A DNA stretch of 64,000 nt, from NCBI GenBank assembly GCA_902612575.1, contig CACMDZ010000004.1:1-64000 (forward strand), given 5' to 3'. The stretch is from an uncultured Pelagibacteraceae bacterium. Lineage in GTDB: Bacteria > Pseudomonadota > Alphaproteobacteria > Pelagibacterales > Pelagibacteraceae. Below the pieces are notes generated by a model that was not told the origin of the DNA, did no database searches, and saw nothing but the letters and a program-made list of their open reading frames with translations. Of the stretch, positions 15,420-22,654 are shown in pieces (position 1 is the stretch's first letter; each line of letters opens with the position of its first letter). The translations under genes and the position numbers were made by a program.

Positions 15420-15655
15420 TTTTCTATTTCCTTTTTATCAATTTCATTAATAATGAATTTTGCCATTAAGTTTATGCTGTTAAAAGATTTTGCTTTATGA
15501 CTTTCGCCAAACCCTGGTAAAGCTGGAGAAATAACTCTAAAATTTTTACATAAATAATCTTTTTGAAATTTCCACATTTCTGAAGACCCAAGGTATCCAT
15601 GTACTAAAATCAGTGGAAATCCTGATCCAATATCATCTGTATAAATTTCTTGCAT
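15416..15655 (-). pseudogene. N-terminal fragment of an alpha/beta hydrolase
   Basis: The ORF has the start of an alpha/beta hydrolase: IGSGFPLILVHGYLGSSEMW (oxyanion HG motif) and ALPGFGES, then stops after about 79 residues, before the nucleophile elbow, acid and histidine. A family member has about 250-300 residues, so two thirds is gone. I use ATG 15655 as start; an in-frame ATG at 15706 would add an unlikely 17-residue extension. The stop falls at the junction with the sugar-dehydrogenase fragment, consistent with a deletion joining two neighbouring genes. Confidence 0.72.
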
Positions 15656-15714
15656 AATTATTTTTAAAATATAGTTGTATAATGTAACTTTTAAAACAAA
15701 ATTCAAAAAATATT

Positions 15715-16422
15715 ATGATTGGTATTCTTGGAGGAATGGGAACACAAGCTGGTTTAGATTTTTGCAATAAACTTGCAAAAATAAACAGAGGTAAACTAGA
15801 TCAAGACTACCCAATGTTTGTTTTATACAATAAATCTAATACACCTAAACGACCAGAAAACATAAAAAAATATTATAATGTATTAAATGCTTTGGTTGAA
15901 GGTTGTAAGAGATTACAAAAAAATGGTTGCAAATTTATTGTAATGCCATGCAATACTGCTCACTACTGGTATGATGATCTAAGTAAAAAAATTAAAATTC
16001 CAATTCTTAGTATGCCTAAAGAAGTATACTTAGATACTCTAAAAAGTTGTAAAAAAAATTCTAAAATAGGGATATTATCTACTGAAGCTACATTAAAGAC
16101 AAAAGTTTATAATAGATATTTTGACAAAAGTTTTAATTTAGTAAGTCCAGCTTCCAGTCTTCAAAAATCATCCGTAAATAGATCAATTAAATTTGTTAAA
16201 ATGGGTAAAATTAAAGAAGCTGAAAAAGCAATTAGGCCAGCAGTAAATTATCTTATGAAAATCAAATGTAAGAAAATCATTTTAGGGTGTACGGAGTTAC
16301 CTATTGCAATTTTTGCTTACAAATCTTTTAAAAAAATCAAACAATCTAAAATATTTGTTGATCCAAATCTTCTCGTAGCAAATGTTTCAATGAAAAAATA
16401 TAAAAAGTTAAAAAAACAATAA
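15715..16422 (+). CDS. aspartate/glutamate racemase family protein
   Basis: A 235-residue cofactor-independent racemase of the aspartate racemase group. Seen: IGILGGMGTQAGLDF at residues 2-16, the first catalytic cysteine in VMPCNTAHYW near 82, and the second in ILGCTELPI near 185. The two cysteines act as acid and base on opposite faces of the amino acid. Aspartate is the likely substrate, but hydantoin or glutamate racemase activity is possible. Divergent from the hydrolase fragment, with the 3' end running into a bidirectional terminator. Confidence 0.9.
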   Translation: MIGILGGMGTQAGLDFCNKLAKINRGKLDQDYPMFVLYNKSNTPKRPENIKKYYNVLNALVEGCKRLQKNGCKFIVMPCNTAHYWYDDLSKKIKIPILSMPKEVYLDTLKSCKKNSKIGILSTEATLKTKVYNRYFDKSFNLVSPASSLQKSSVNRSIKFVKMGKIKEAEKAIRPAVNYLMKIKCKKIILGCTELPIAIFAYKSFKKIKQSKIFVDPNLLVANVSMKKYKKLKKQ

Positions 16423-16464
16423 CCCAGTTTCAGAATTTACTAACTAAAACTGAGATTATTGTTT
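16414..16464. terminator. bidirectional stem-loop terminator
   Basis: AAACAATAA (16414-16422) pairs with TTATTGTTT (16456-16464), and CAGTTT (16425-16430) with AAACTG (16447-16452), around a 16-base loop, with A-rich sequence to the left. It lies between the convergent racemase and peroxiredoxin genes and can serve both. Confidence 0.7.
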
Positions 16465-16477
16465 ATTTTGTTACCCT

Positions 16478-17137
16478 TTATTTTGAAGGGTCAGGTACTT
16501 TTCTTAAATATGGTTTAACTGTTTCCCAACCATCTGGATAAATTTTCTTAGCCTCTTCATCTTTAACTGCTGGAAGAATAACTACATCTTCACCTTTTTT
16601 CCAGTTAGCTGGTGTTGCAACTTTATGTTTTGCAGTAAGTTGCATTGAGTCTATGGCTCTTAAAATTTCATGGAAATTTCTTCCTGTTGCCATAGGATAA
16701 GTTAAATAAAGACCAATTCTTTTATCTGGTCTTACAACAAAAATAGTTCTTACAGTCTCATTATCTACTGCAGTACGACCCATTGATGTTGTTCCTGCAT
16801 CGGCTTCCAACATATTAAAAAGTTTTGCAACTTTTAAATCTTCGTCAGCGATTATAGGATAATCTGGCATTGTTCCAGACACATCTTTAATATCATTCAA
16901 CCATTTTTTATGATCCTCTACCCCATCAACACTTAATCCAATAACTTTTACATTTCTTGCATCAAACTCAGCTTTCATTTGTCCTAATGAACCTAATTCT
17001 GTTGTACAAACTGGTGTAAAATCTTTTGGGTGAGAAAATAAAACGCCCCAACTATCTCCAAGCCACTCATGAAAAGAAATATCTCCTTCAGTAGTTTTGC
17101 ATTGAAAATCTGGACACATACTGTTTATTTTAAGCAT
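16478..17137 (-). CDS. 1-Cys peroxiredoxin (Prx6/AhpC-TSA family)
   Basis: A 219-residue peroxidase reducing hydrogen peroxide or organic hydroperoxides. The peroxidatic cysteine is Cys44 in DFTPVCTTELG. The long C-terminal part (PANWKKGEDVVILPA, then TVKPYLRKVPDPSK) is the extension typical of the Prx6 group, and length fits. There is no second conserved cysteine at the 2-Cys resolving position, so an external thiol must recycle it. A good SD (AAGGAGAG) precedes the ATG. A PerR-like inverted repeat lies 23-37 bp upstream of the start. Confidence 0.93.
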   Translation of the reverse strand: MLKINSMCPDFQCKTTEGDISFHEWLGDSWGVLFSHPKDFTPVCTTELGSLGQMKAEFDARNVKVIGLSVDGVEDHKKWLNDIKDVSGTMPDYPIIADEDLKVAKLFNMLEADAGTTSMGRTAVDNETVRTIFVVRPDKRIGLYLTYPMATGRNFHEILRAIDSMQLTAKHKVATPANWKKGEDVVILPAVKDEEAKKIYPDGWETVKPYLRKVPDPSK

Positions 17138-17159
17138 ATAGTCTCTCCTTAATTATTAT

Positions 17160-17174
17160 TTAGAATAATTATAA
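17160..17174 (-). promoter_or_regulatory. possible PerR/Fur-family operator
   Basis: On the minus strand the sequence reads TTATAATTATTCTAA, which differs at one position from the Bacillus PerR consensus TTATAATNATTATAA. It lies upstream of a peroxidase gene and in the divergent spacer to the MBL-fold gene. The region is AT-rich, so such a match can arise by chance, and no Fur-family gene is in the window. Confidence 0.3.
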
Positions 17175-17215
17175 TCAAGATTGATTTGGTATGCAAATTT
17201 TAATAATCTTAAAAA

Positions 17216-17908
17216 ATGATATTTAATCAACTATTTGATCAAAAATCATCAACCTACACTTATATTATATCGAGTGGTAAAGGGAGAGAAGCATTAATCA
17301 TTGACCCTGTGATTGAACATACTGATGGATATATTAATTATTTAGAAAATTTAGATCTAAAATTGGTTAAAGTAATAGATACACATATTCATGCAGATCA
17401 TGTAACTGGATTAAACGAATTAAACAAAAGAACAAATTGTACTCGTATAATGGGTGAAAATTCTAAATCTGAAGTTATTGATATTAAATTAAAAGATGAA
17501 GAAAATGTGAGTATTGAAAATATTAACCTTAAAGCTATTTACACCCCTGGTCATACTGACTGTTCTTATAGCTATCTAATGAAAGATAGAGTTTTCACAG
17601 GGGATACTCTTTTAATTAATGGAACTGGTAGAACTGACTTTCAAAATGGTAGTGCTCATCAGGCTTATGAGTCATTATTTGGTAAATTGTTAAAACTTCC
17701 TGAAGAAACGCTTGTATACCCTGCCCATGATTATAATGGAAAAAAAAATTCAACAATAGGTAATGAAAAAAATAATAACCCAAGACTTCAGGTTAGCTCA
17801 AAAGAGGAGTATGTTGAAATCATGGATAATCTTAATCTAACAAATCCAAAAATGATGGATGTAGCAGTTCCAGCGAATTTAAAGGGTTTGACGCTCAAAG
17901 AACTTTAA
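17216..17908 (+). CDS. MBL-fold persulfide dioxygenase-like protein (ETHE1 family)
   Basis: A 230-residue metallo-beta-lactamase-fold protein. Metal ligands are seen as His57, His59, Asp61, His62 (THIHADH), His113 (TPGHTD), Asp130 (TGDTL) and His171 (PAHDY). The motif GTGRTDFQNG is typical of ETHE1 persulfide dioxygenases, which oxidise glutathione persulfide to sulfite with one iron. No rhodanese domain is fused. The location before a cysteine-rich ORF and cysE-cysK supports a role in sulfide or persulfide handling. Glyoxalase II is the main alternative, but the GRTDFQ motif disfavours it. Confidence 0.88.
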   Translation: MIFNQLFDQKSSTYTYIISSGKGREALIIDPVIEHTDGYINYLENLDLKLVKVIDTHIHADHVTGLNELNKRTNCTRIMGENSKSEVIDIKLKDEENVSIENINLKAIYTPGHTDCSYSYLMKDRVFTGDTLLINGTGRTDFQNGSAHQAYESLFGKLLKLPEETLVYPAHDYNGKKNSTIGNEKNNNPRLQVSSKEEYVEIMDNLNLTNPKMMDVAVPANLKGLTLKEL

Positions 17909-17962
17909 AATCAAGCTTTATAAAAGTGTTGTTTTTAGAAAATTAAGAATTATATAAGACAT

Positions 17963-18073
17963 ATGGTATGCAATAATTCACACTGCAAATGTAAAAACTG
18001 TTCTTGTGACAGATGTGTTTGTAAAAACTGTGATTGCAAACCATCATCAGAAAACTGCTGTTGTAATAAGTAG
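17963..18073 (+). CDS. metallothionein-like cysteine-rich peptide (36 aa)
   Basis: An ORF of 36 codons, ATG 17963 to TAG 18071-18073, with 12 cysteines at residues 3, 8, 10, 13, 15, 18, 20, 23, 25, 32, 33 and 34. The pattern is dominated by CxC and CxxC (CKCKNCSCD, then CVCKNCDCK and ENCCCNK), plus His7 and lysines: a classic soft-metal (Zn, Cu, Cd) chelator composition. It does not match the ~55-residue cyanobacterial SmtA plan as I recall it. No good SD is visible. It lies between the ETHE1-like gene and cysE-cysK, all on one strand. A third of the codons are cysteine in a 30% GC genome, so chance is unlikely. Confidence 0.7.
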   Translation: MVCNNSHCKCKNCSCDRCVCKNCDCKPSSENCCCNK

Positions 18074-18101
18074 TTTAATTTAAAATTTATCTTAAACATT
18101 T

Positions 18102-18683
18102 ATGAATGATTTTTTAGAGTCGATAATTAAAAGAGATCCTGCTGCAAGGTCAAAGTTAAGTTTAATACTAACTTATCCTGGTGTTAAAGCTGTATTTTTT
18201 CATAGAATTGCGAACTTTTTTGCCGTAGCAAAATTTCATCTTTTAGCGAGAATAATTTCTCAATTTTCAAGATTTTTAACTGGTATTGAAATTCATCCAA
18301 ACGCAAAAATTGGTAAAAATCTTTTTATTGATCATGGTATGGGAGTAGTTATTGGTGAAACTTCAGATATAGGTGATAATGTAACTATTTATCATATGGC
18401 AACATTAGGTGGAATTGCTCCAAGTATTAATTCAGATAATCAAAGAAATATTAAAAGACACCCAACGCTAAAAGAAAATGTAGTTGTAGGATCTGGCGCA
18501 CAAATACTTGGACCAGTTGTAGTTGGTAAAAATTCAAAAATTGGAGCTAATGCTGTAGTTACAAAAGATGTTCCAGAAAATGCAGTAATGGTTGGAATTC
18601 CTGCAAAAAATGTCGGAACCGCATCTGAAGAATTTAAACCCTATGGTGTTGCACCAGGGGGTGATACAAAGCTTGATGTATGA
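18102..18683 (+). CDS. cysE: serine O-acetyltransferase
   Basis: A 193-residue left-handed parallel beta-helix acetyltransferase; it makes O-acetylserine from serine and acetyl-CoA for cysteine synthesis. Seen: the short helical N-terminus ([17 protein letters not shown]), hexapeptide repeats from about residue 60 ([20 protein letters not shown]), the catalytic histidine region IYHMATLGG and VGIPAKNVG near the end. The N-terminal domain is short compared with E. coli CysE (273 aa), as in many other bacteria. Its stop overlaps the cysK ATG by four bases (ATGA), which implies coupled expression. Confidence 0.94.
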   Translation: MNDFLESIIKRDPAARSKLSLILTYPGVKAVFFHRIANFFAVAKFHLLARIISQFSRFLTGIEIHPNAKIGKNLFIDHGMGVVIGETSDIGDNVTIYHMATLGGIAPSINSDNQRNIKRHPTLKENVVVGSGAQILGPVVVGKNSKIGANAVVTKDVPENAVMVGIPAKNVGTASEEFKPYGVAPGGDTKLDV

Positions 18684-19681
18684 AAACTTTACAAAATAAT
18701 TTTATCGAAGCAATAGGAAACACTCCTTTATTTAAATTAAAAGCTGCATCAGAAATTACTGGTTGTAATATTTATGGAAAAGCAGAGTACCTTAATCCAG
18801 GAGGCTCTGTAAAAGATAGAGCAGCTTTAGCTTTGATAAGAGACGCTGAAGAAAAAAAACTAATTTCAAAAGGAGGAATAATTGTTGAGGGGACTGCTGG
18901 CAATACTGGAATTGGTTTATGTCTTTTAGGAAATTCGATTGGTTACAAAACTATAATCGTAATGAATGATAATCAAACACAAGAAAAAAAAGATTTATTA
19001 AGAAGTATAGGTGCTGATTTGAGATTGGTACCACCAAAACCATATAAAGATGAAAATAATTTTGTTAAGTATGCAGGTCGTTTAGCTGAAGAATTAAAAA
19101 GTAGCAATAATCATGGTGTCGTTTGGGCTAACCAATTCGATAATACTGCAAACATGAAAGGGCATTATGAAACTACTGGACCTGAAATATGGGAACAAAC
19201 TGAGGGAAAAGTTGATGGATTTGTTTGTTCTTCTGGAACTGGAGGAACTATTGCTGGAGTTAGTAGTTTTTTAAAAGAAAAGAATAAAAACATTAAAATA
19301 TATTTATCGGATCCAACTGGTTCATCCCTATATAATTACATTGAAAATGGAGAATTAAAGAGTGAAGGTGGCTCGATAACCGAAGGTATTGGATCTAGTA
19401 GAGTTACTGCAAATTTTGCAAAAGCAAATATTGATGGAGCATTTTCAATAAGTGATCATGAGTCTTTACCTGTTTTATTCGATTTAATTGAAAAAGAAGG
19501 TCTTAGTTTAGGTACTAGTTGTGGGGTGAATATAGCTGGAGCTATTAGATTGGGTAAACTTTTAGGTCCTGGTAAAACGATTGTAACAATACTTTGTGAT
19601 AAATCTGATAAATACAACTCAAAGATGTTTAATAAATCTTTTTTAAAAGAAAAAGGCCTTCCCTATCCTCACTGGATATAA
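18680..19681 (+). CDS. cysK: cysteine synthase A
   Basis: A 333-residue PLP enzyme of fold type II that makes cysteine from O-acetylserine and sulfide. Seen: the PLP lysine in [12 protein letters not shown] near residue 42, [12 protein letters not shown] near 69-80 (substrate loop), and the phosphate-binding [11 protein letters not shown] near 183-193. Second half motif [10 protein letters not shown] is typical of cysteine synthases and related cystathionine synthases. Translationally coupled to cysE. Followed after 85 bp by the promoter region of the small-protein operon. Confidence 0.94.
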   Translation: MKTLQNNFIEAIGNTPLFKLKAASEITGCNIYGKAEYLNPGGSVKDRAALALIRDAEEKKLISKGGIIVEGTAGNTGIGLCLLGNSIGYKTIIVMNDNQTQEKKDLLRSIGADLRLVPPKPYKDENNFVKYAGRLAEELKSSNNHGVVWANQFDNTANMKGHYETTGPEIWEQTEGKVDGFVCSSGTGGTIAGVSSFLKEKNKNIKIYLSDPTGSSLYNYIENGELKSEGGSITEGIGSSRVTANFAKANIDGAFSISDHESLPVLFDLIEKEGLSLGTSCGVNIAGAIRLGKLLGPGKTIVTILCDKSDKYNSKMFNKSFLKEKGLPYPHWI

Positions 19682-19697
19682 TCACGCATAGCAGTAC

Positions 19698-19715
19698 TGT
19701 AATAAATTCATTACA
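19698..19715. promoter_or_regulatory. 18-bp palindrome upstream of the small-protein operon
   Basis: TGTAAT, spacer AAATTC, ATTACA: a perfect 6-6-6 palindrome centred about 60 bp before the first ATG and just upstream of a TATAAT at 19725-19730. The position over the -35 region suits a dimeric regulator. The partner regulator is not in the window. It overlaps a shared 15-base motif also found at 13579-13593. Confidence 0.45.
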
Positions 19716-19724
19716 TTTCTATCT

Positions 19725-19730
19725 TATAAT
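19725..19730 (+). promoter_or_regulatory. candidate -10 box of the small-protein operon
   Basis: A consensus TATAAT 36 bp before the first ATG of the operon (19767) in an otherwise gene-free spacer. No good TTGACA-like -35 is visible at the right distance, so activation by a protein bound to the palindrome at 19698-19715 is conceivable. Confidence 0.4.
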
Positions 19731-19766
19731 AAATTCTAATATGTCAATTAATTTAAAGGAGAAACT

Positions 19767-20150
19767 ATGGACGTAAAAGAACAAACTAAAAAAGCATATG
19801 AACTTTTTGGTTCTGGAGATATGGAAACATTTTTTAACGATATGATCGATGATGAAATCGTTTGGACTTTTCCAGGTAAAGAAGGTGTACATCCACTTTC
19901 TGGAGTTCACAAAGGAAAACAAGCTATGATGGCTGCAATGTCTAAAATCCCAGCTACTTGGCCAAATTTCCATTTAAAAGTTTTAGATATGATAAGTGAA
20001 GGAAATAAAGTTTTTGCAAGAGTTCATGCAACTGCAGATAACATGGATACTATGTTTGGTCACTATTTTGAAGTAAGTGATGAGGGAAAAACTAAAGTTA
20101 TGATGACTTTTGATGATACACTTAGCATGTTCAATGCAATGAAGAAGTAA
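19767..20150 (+). CDS. SnoaL/NTF2-like small protein, methionine-rich
   Basis: A 127-residue protein with the layout of the SnoaL-like NTF2 fold: helix with KKAYELFGSGDMETFFNDM, then DDEIVWTFPG, HPLSGVHKGKQAM and a beta-rich second half. Such proteins are ligand-binding cones or enzymes acting on lipophilic substrates; many are of unknown role. Seen: 13 methionines (about 10%), several times a normal content. A strong SD (AAAGGAG) precedes the ATG. First gene of a rightward operon of very small genes running to about 23.8 kb, downstream of a palindrome and a TATAAT. Confidence 0.85.
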   Translation: MDVKEQTKKAYELFGSGDMETFFNDMIDDEIVWTFPGKEGVHPLSGVHKGKQAMMAAMSKIPATWPNFHLKVLDMISEGNKVFARVHATADNMDTMFGHYFEVSDEGKTKVMMTFDDTLSMFNAMKK

Positions 20151-20158
20151 GGAACAAT

Positions 20159-20485
20159 ATGTCAATTTTAGAAAAACTAAATAAAGCAATCATGGAAAAA
20201 GATGGTGCAGCAGCTGGTGAGCTGGTGCACGATGACTACAAAATGTTTTCCCATCTTAAAGGAGAATATGTGCATATGGGTAAGGCAGGTATGGTTGAAG
20301 CCGTAAGTAAAGGGATGATGAGTCCCGCAAAATACAGGATCCTTTTTGAAAATGATGAAATTGGTTTTGATCATTCGTATGTTACTTATCAAGATGGAAA
20401 TACAGAAGCTTTGATGTGCTGTTGGAAGTTTAAAGACGGTAAAATCATTGAATTAGAAACTGGAGCAACAAAAATACCAAAATAA
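20159..20485 (+). CDS. SnoaL/NTF2-like small protein, paralogue A
   Basis: A 108-residue protein. The N-terminus MSILEKLNKAI, central RILFENDEIGFDHSYVTYQDGN and C-terminus IIELETGATKIPK match closely the protein at 22977-23297, so the two are paralogues within one operon. The pattern (helical start with ELVHDDY, later beta strands) fits the SnoaL/NTF2-like fold. Eight methionines and adjacent CC in MCCWKF. Starts 8 bp after the previous stop. Function unknown. Confidence 0.83.
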   Translation: MSILEKLNKAIMEKDGAAAGELVHDDYKMFSHLKGEYVHMGKAGMVEAVSKGMMSPAKYRILFENDEIGFDHSYVTYQDGNTEALMCCWKFKDGKIIELETGATKIPK

Positions 20486-20509
20486 CTATAAACTTACAAA
20501 GGAGTTAAT

Positions 20510-20575
20510 ATGGCCAGCATTGAGTTTAAAGCTTTTGATAAAGCATATGAATTTGCTGGGGTCTGGGGGGAATAA
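20510..20575 (+). CDS. 21-codon ORF with strong SD ahead of the next gene
   Basis: ATG at 20510 preceded by AAAGGAG; the peptide starts MASIEFKAFDKAYEF and stops at TAA 20573-20575, one base before the ATG of the next gene (20577). Its end contains a run of six G, rare in this genome. With one G fewer the frame would continue straight into the downstream gene. It may be a coupling leader peptide, or the original N-terminus of the downstream protein separated by a frameshift. Confidence 0.5.
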   Translation: MASIEFKAFDKAYEFAGVWGE

Positions 20576-20576
20576 A

Positions 20577-20846
20577 ATGGTAAAAATGGTTGGTAACTTT
20601 GAGGTAAAAGACTGGGCTCATTGGAAAAAAATGTTTGATGAACATTCTGGCCCAAGAGAAGCAGCAGGTATTAAAACTATTTACGTTGGAAATGAAATAG
20701 AAAATCCAAATAAAGTACATATTGTGATGGAAACACCAGCAGCAGACACTATGCAAAAATTTATGCAGAGCCCAGAGAATGCTAAAGTAATTGCGGAATC
20801 TGGACATAAACAAGAGACAACAGTAATGAGCGTTTGCTCTGATTAA
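20577..20846 (+). CDS. small ferredoxin-like-fold (dimeric alpha/beta barrel) protein
   Basis: An 89-residue protein from ATG 20577: GNFEVKDWAHWKKMFDEH, REAAGIKTIYVGNEIENPNKVHI and METPAADTMQKFMQSPE follow the strand-helix-strand order of DUF3764/antibiotic-monooxygenase-like barrels. An in-frame ATG at 20520 would lengthen it, but it overlaps the 21-codon ORF and has no SD. Seven methionines. The G-run GGGGGG at 20565-20570 could act as its SD-like element. Function unknown; likely a small-molecule-binding or stress-related dimer by family. Confidence 0.75.
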   Translation: MVKMVGNFEVKDWAHWKKMFDEHSGPREAAGIKTIYVGNEIENPNKVHIVMETPAADTMQKFMQSPENAKVIAESGHKQETTVMSVCSD

Positions 20847-20872
20847 ATTAACAAAAAAAAAGGAGATATATT

Positions 20873-21166
20873 ATGTTTGTAAAAATAGAACAAAAACTTT
20901 TAAAAGGTTTTAATTCTTGGAAGGAAATGATGCTTGCAAATAGTGAGAAACTTAAAAAGTATGGAATGACAATAGCTTTTGCAGGTGCAGATAAAGAAGA
21001 TGATAATGCTATGACTGTAGTTATTCATTTTGAATCACCCGAGGGCTTAAAAGGTTTTGGTGGAGATGCAGAACTAACTCAAGCAAGAATAGATTCTGGA
21101 GTAATAATGGACCAATCTAAAATGACCATGATGACTGATGAATCTGTAATGAACCACAAAGGATAA
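20873..21166 (+). CDS. small dimeric alpha/beta-barrel-like protein, methionine-rich
   Basis: A 97-residue protein with KGFNSWKEMMLANSEKLKK, IAFAGADKEDDNAMTVVIHF and SPEGLKGFGGDAEL, similar in layout to the preceding gene product (FxxWKKxF..., then a strand ending in a helix). Ten methionines, six of them in the last 25 residues (VIMDQSKMTMMTDESVM). Very strong SD (AAAGGAGAT). Cytosolic by lack of a signal. Function unknown; the repeated architecture suggests old tandem duplication within the operon. Confidence 0.82.
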   Translation: MFVKIEQKLLKGFNSWKEMMLANSEKLKKYGMTIAFAGADKEDDNAMTVVIHFESPEGLKGFGGDAELTQARIDSGVIMDQSKMTMMTDESVMNHKG

Positions 21167-21171
21167 TTCTA

Positions 21172-21657
21172 ATGATGAAAAAAATATATGTAATTATGTT
21201 TTTTTTAATATTTACAACATCAAGTTTTGCAGATGGTCATAAAGGAAAAATTGATCTTAAAGGTTTTATTGTTGGAGATAACAAATTTCTTACTGATAAC
21301 GAGGGTAACTTTTTAACTTTTACTTACGATGGAGTTGGAGGATTAATGGCAGTCGAAGGTACAACATTCATGGATAATGCTTCACAATATTGCATTGGCG
21401 CAGGTACAATCCCAGGAAAGGGATTTGAAATGGGACACTGTAAAATAAATCAAATGGATGGGGATACTATTTTTACATACTACGAAATTCCACTTGGAGA
21501 CTCAATGAATGGTACATTTAAATGCTTAGGGGGAACAGGAAAATATAAAGGTATAGAATGTAGTGGCGCAACAGGTTACACACAAATTAACTCAGCCCAA
21601 GAAAATAAATTTGCCTCATCAATTTATTTTAAAGGTGGATATTCTTTAATGAAATAA
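21172..21657 (+). CDS. exported protein, allene-oxide-cyclase-like barrel
   Basis: A 161-residue protein with a signal peptide (KKIYVIMFFLIFTTSSFA, cleavage before DGHKG). The mature part is beta-rich and holds GTFKCLGGTGKYKGIECSG; GGTGKYxGIxGxG is the hallmark of the allene oxide cyclase / dirigent-like eight-stranded barrel found in secreted bacterial proteins. Three or four cysteines (CIGAG, HCKIN, KCLGG, ECSG) may pair in the periplasm. It starts 5 bp after the preceding gene, so the operon mixes cytosolic and periplasmic products. Function unknown. Confidence 0.8.
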   Translation: MMKKIYVIMFFLIFTTSSFADGHKGKIDLKGFIVGDNKFLTDNEGNFLTFTYDGVGGLMAVEGTTFMDNASQYCIGAGTIPGKGFEMGHCKINQMDGDTIFTYYEIPLGDSMNGTFKCLGGTGKYKGIECSGATGYTQINSAQENKFASSIYFKGGYSLMK

Positions 21658-21710
21658 TTGAATAATCATTAGATTAATTTAAAATACGAAATAAAAAAAA
21701 GGAAAAAAAA

Positions 21711-21998
21711 ATGAAATACTATATGGTAACTCACACTTTTAAATCTAAAGAAATGAAAGACAAATTTAACGAGGTTTTAGGCGGCATGTCCAGAGAAGAT
21801 ATGATTAAATCTTCCACTAGCGATAAAGCTAAATGCCAAATGACATATTACACTCCAGGTGATACTATGACAATGTTTTGTCATTGGATGGCAGAAAGTA
21901 CTGATGCTATTAATGAACAGCTTTCTCAGATGAATGATTTTTTTGAACCTCACCAATTTACTGAGGTTAAAGAAGAAGTTTTCGATTTTAACAAATAG
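21711..21998 (+). CDS. small methionine-rich protein, possible DUF3303-like fold
   Basis: A 95-residue protein: KYYMVTHTFKSKEMKDKF, a helix with LGGMSREDMIKSS, then KCQMTYYTPGDTMTMFCHWMAES and an acidic end. It reads as a strand-helix-strand-strand-helix ferredoxin-like unit. Ten methionines plus two cysteines and two central histidines (a CHWM sequence) could bind metal or serve as an oxidation sink; both are inference. Purine-rich SD (AAAAAGGAAAA) before the ATG. No confident family. Confidence 0.78.
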   Translation: MKYYMVTHTFKSKEMKDKFNEVLGGMSREDMIKSSTSDKAKCQMTYYTPGDTMTMFCHWMAESTDAINEQLSQMNDFFEPHQFTEVKEEVFDFNK

Positions 21999-22007
21999 GA
22001 GGAAAAA

Positions 22008-22298
22008 ATGGAAAAAGAAGTTTTAGTGATCGTAGATTTGAAAGAAGGAAAACTTGAAAAATTTATGGGATGGATGCAATCAGATGAGGGTATGAGTGTA
22101 AGAAAATCAGCAGCTCATCCAGAAAAAACTATAGGAGCAGTAAAGCCAGATAAAAGTGGTGTAATGTTTAAAGTATTTGTTCATAATATGGAAAAAATGA
22201 AAGAACTAGTATCTGGCACACATCCAGTTGCTAAGCCAATTTACGATGAGTGTGTTGAGAAAATGACTGCTTGGGATTTGACTAAAGTTGAAATGTAA
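22008..22298 (+). CDS. small methionine-rich alpha/beta protein, unknown
   Basis: A 96-residue cytosolic protein: EVLVIVDLKEGKLEKFMGWM, then a helix, GVMFKVFVHNMEKMKELV and a C-terminal helix DECVEKMTAW. The strand-helix-strand layout again resembles a half of a dimeric ferredoxin-like barrel. Nine methionines. SD is optimal (AGGAGG). Starts 9 bp after the previous stop; the next gene starts one base after its stop codon. Confidence 0.8.
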   Translation: MEKEVLVIVDLKEGKLEKFMGWMQSDEGMSVRKSAAHPEKTIGAVKPDKSGVMFKVFVHNMEKMKELVSGTHPVAKPIYDECVEKMTAWDLTKVEM

Positions 22299-22299
22299 T

Positions 22300-22623
22300 A
22301 TGGCAAAATATTATGTAATTGGAAAAGTAAGTAAGGAGCTTTTACATCGAATGCAGAAAGATCCATCAGCTGACAGATTTGCTTCAACAAAAAAAGTTGT
22401 TGAAGCTGTAGGAGGTAAAATGATTAGTTATGAGTGGGTTCGTGGTAGATTTGATGTAATGTGTTGCGTTGAAGGAGACGCTGAAACTGTTGTTGGAATG
22501 AAAGTAGCTTTTTTAAATTCAGGACTTATGGATGAATTAATGATCCATGAGGTAATTGATTATAATAAAGCATTTGGAAAAGCTGCTGATGCAGCTAAAT
22601 CAGTAGTCAAACCCGCAGAATAA
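22300..22623 (+). CDS. GYD-domain-like protein
   Basis: A 107-residue protein from ATG 22300 (YYVIGKVSKELLHRM). VEAVGGKMISYEWVRGRFDVMCCVEGD and TVVGMKVAFLNSG match the GYD domain pattern, where GxxxSxYxxxGxYDxVxxxExPD is typical; here the G-Y-D triad reads GRFDV. Two adjacent cysteines lie on the strand after it. An in-frame ATG at 22288 lies inside the previous gene and is less likely. GYD proteins are small stress-linked proteins without a set biochemical role. C-terminal tail AADAAKSVVKPAE looks disordered. Confidence 0.8.
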   Translation: MAKYYVIGKVSKELLHRMQKDPSADRFASTKKVVEAVGGKMISYEWVRGRFDVMCCVEGDAETVVGMKVAFLNSGLMDELMIHEVIDYNKAFGKAADAAKSVVKPAE

Positions 22624-22654
22624 ATTATAATTAATTTATTGAAAGGAGAAGATA

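Noticed and set aside
19719-20813. Several antisense frames of 68-95 codons across the small-protein operon
   Set aside because: They mirror coding sequences with strong SDs and known folds; their products are Phe/His/Ser-rich as expected from reversed Met/Lys/Glu codons.
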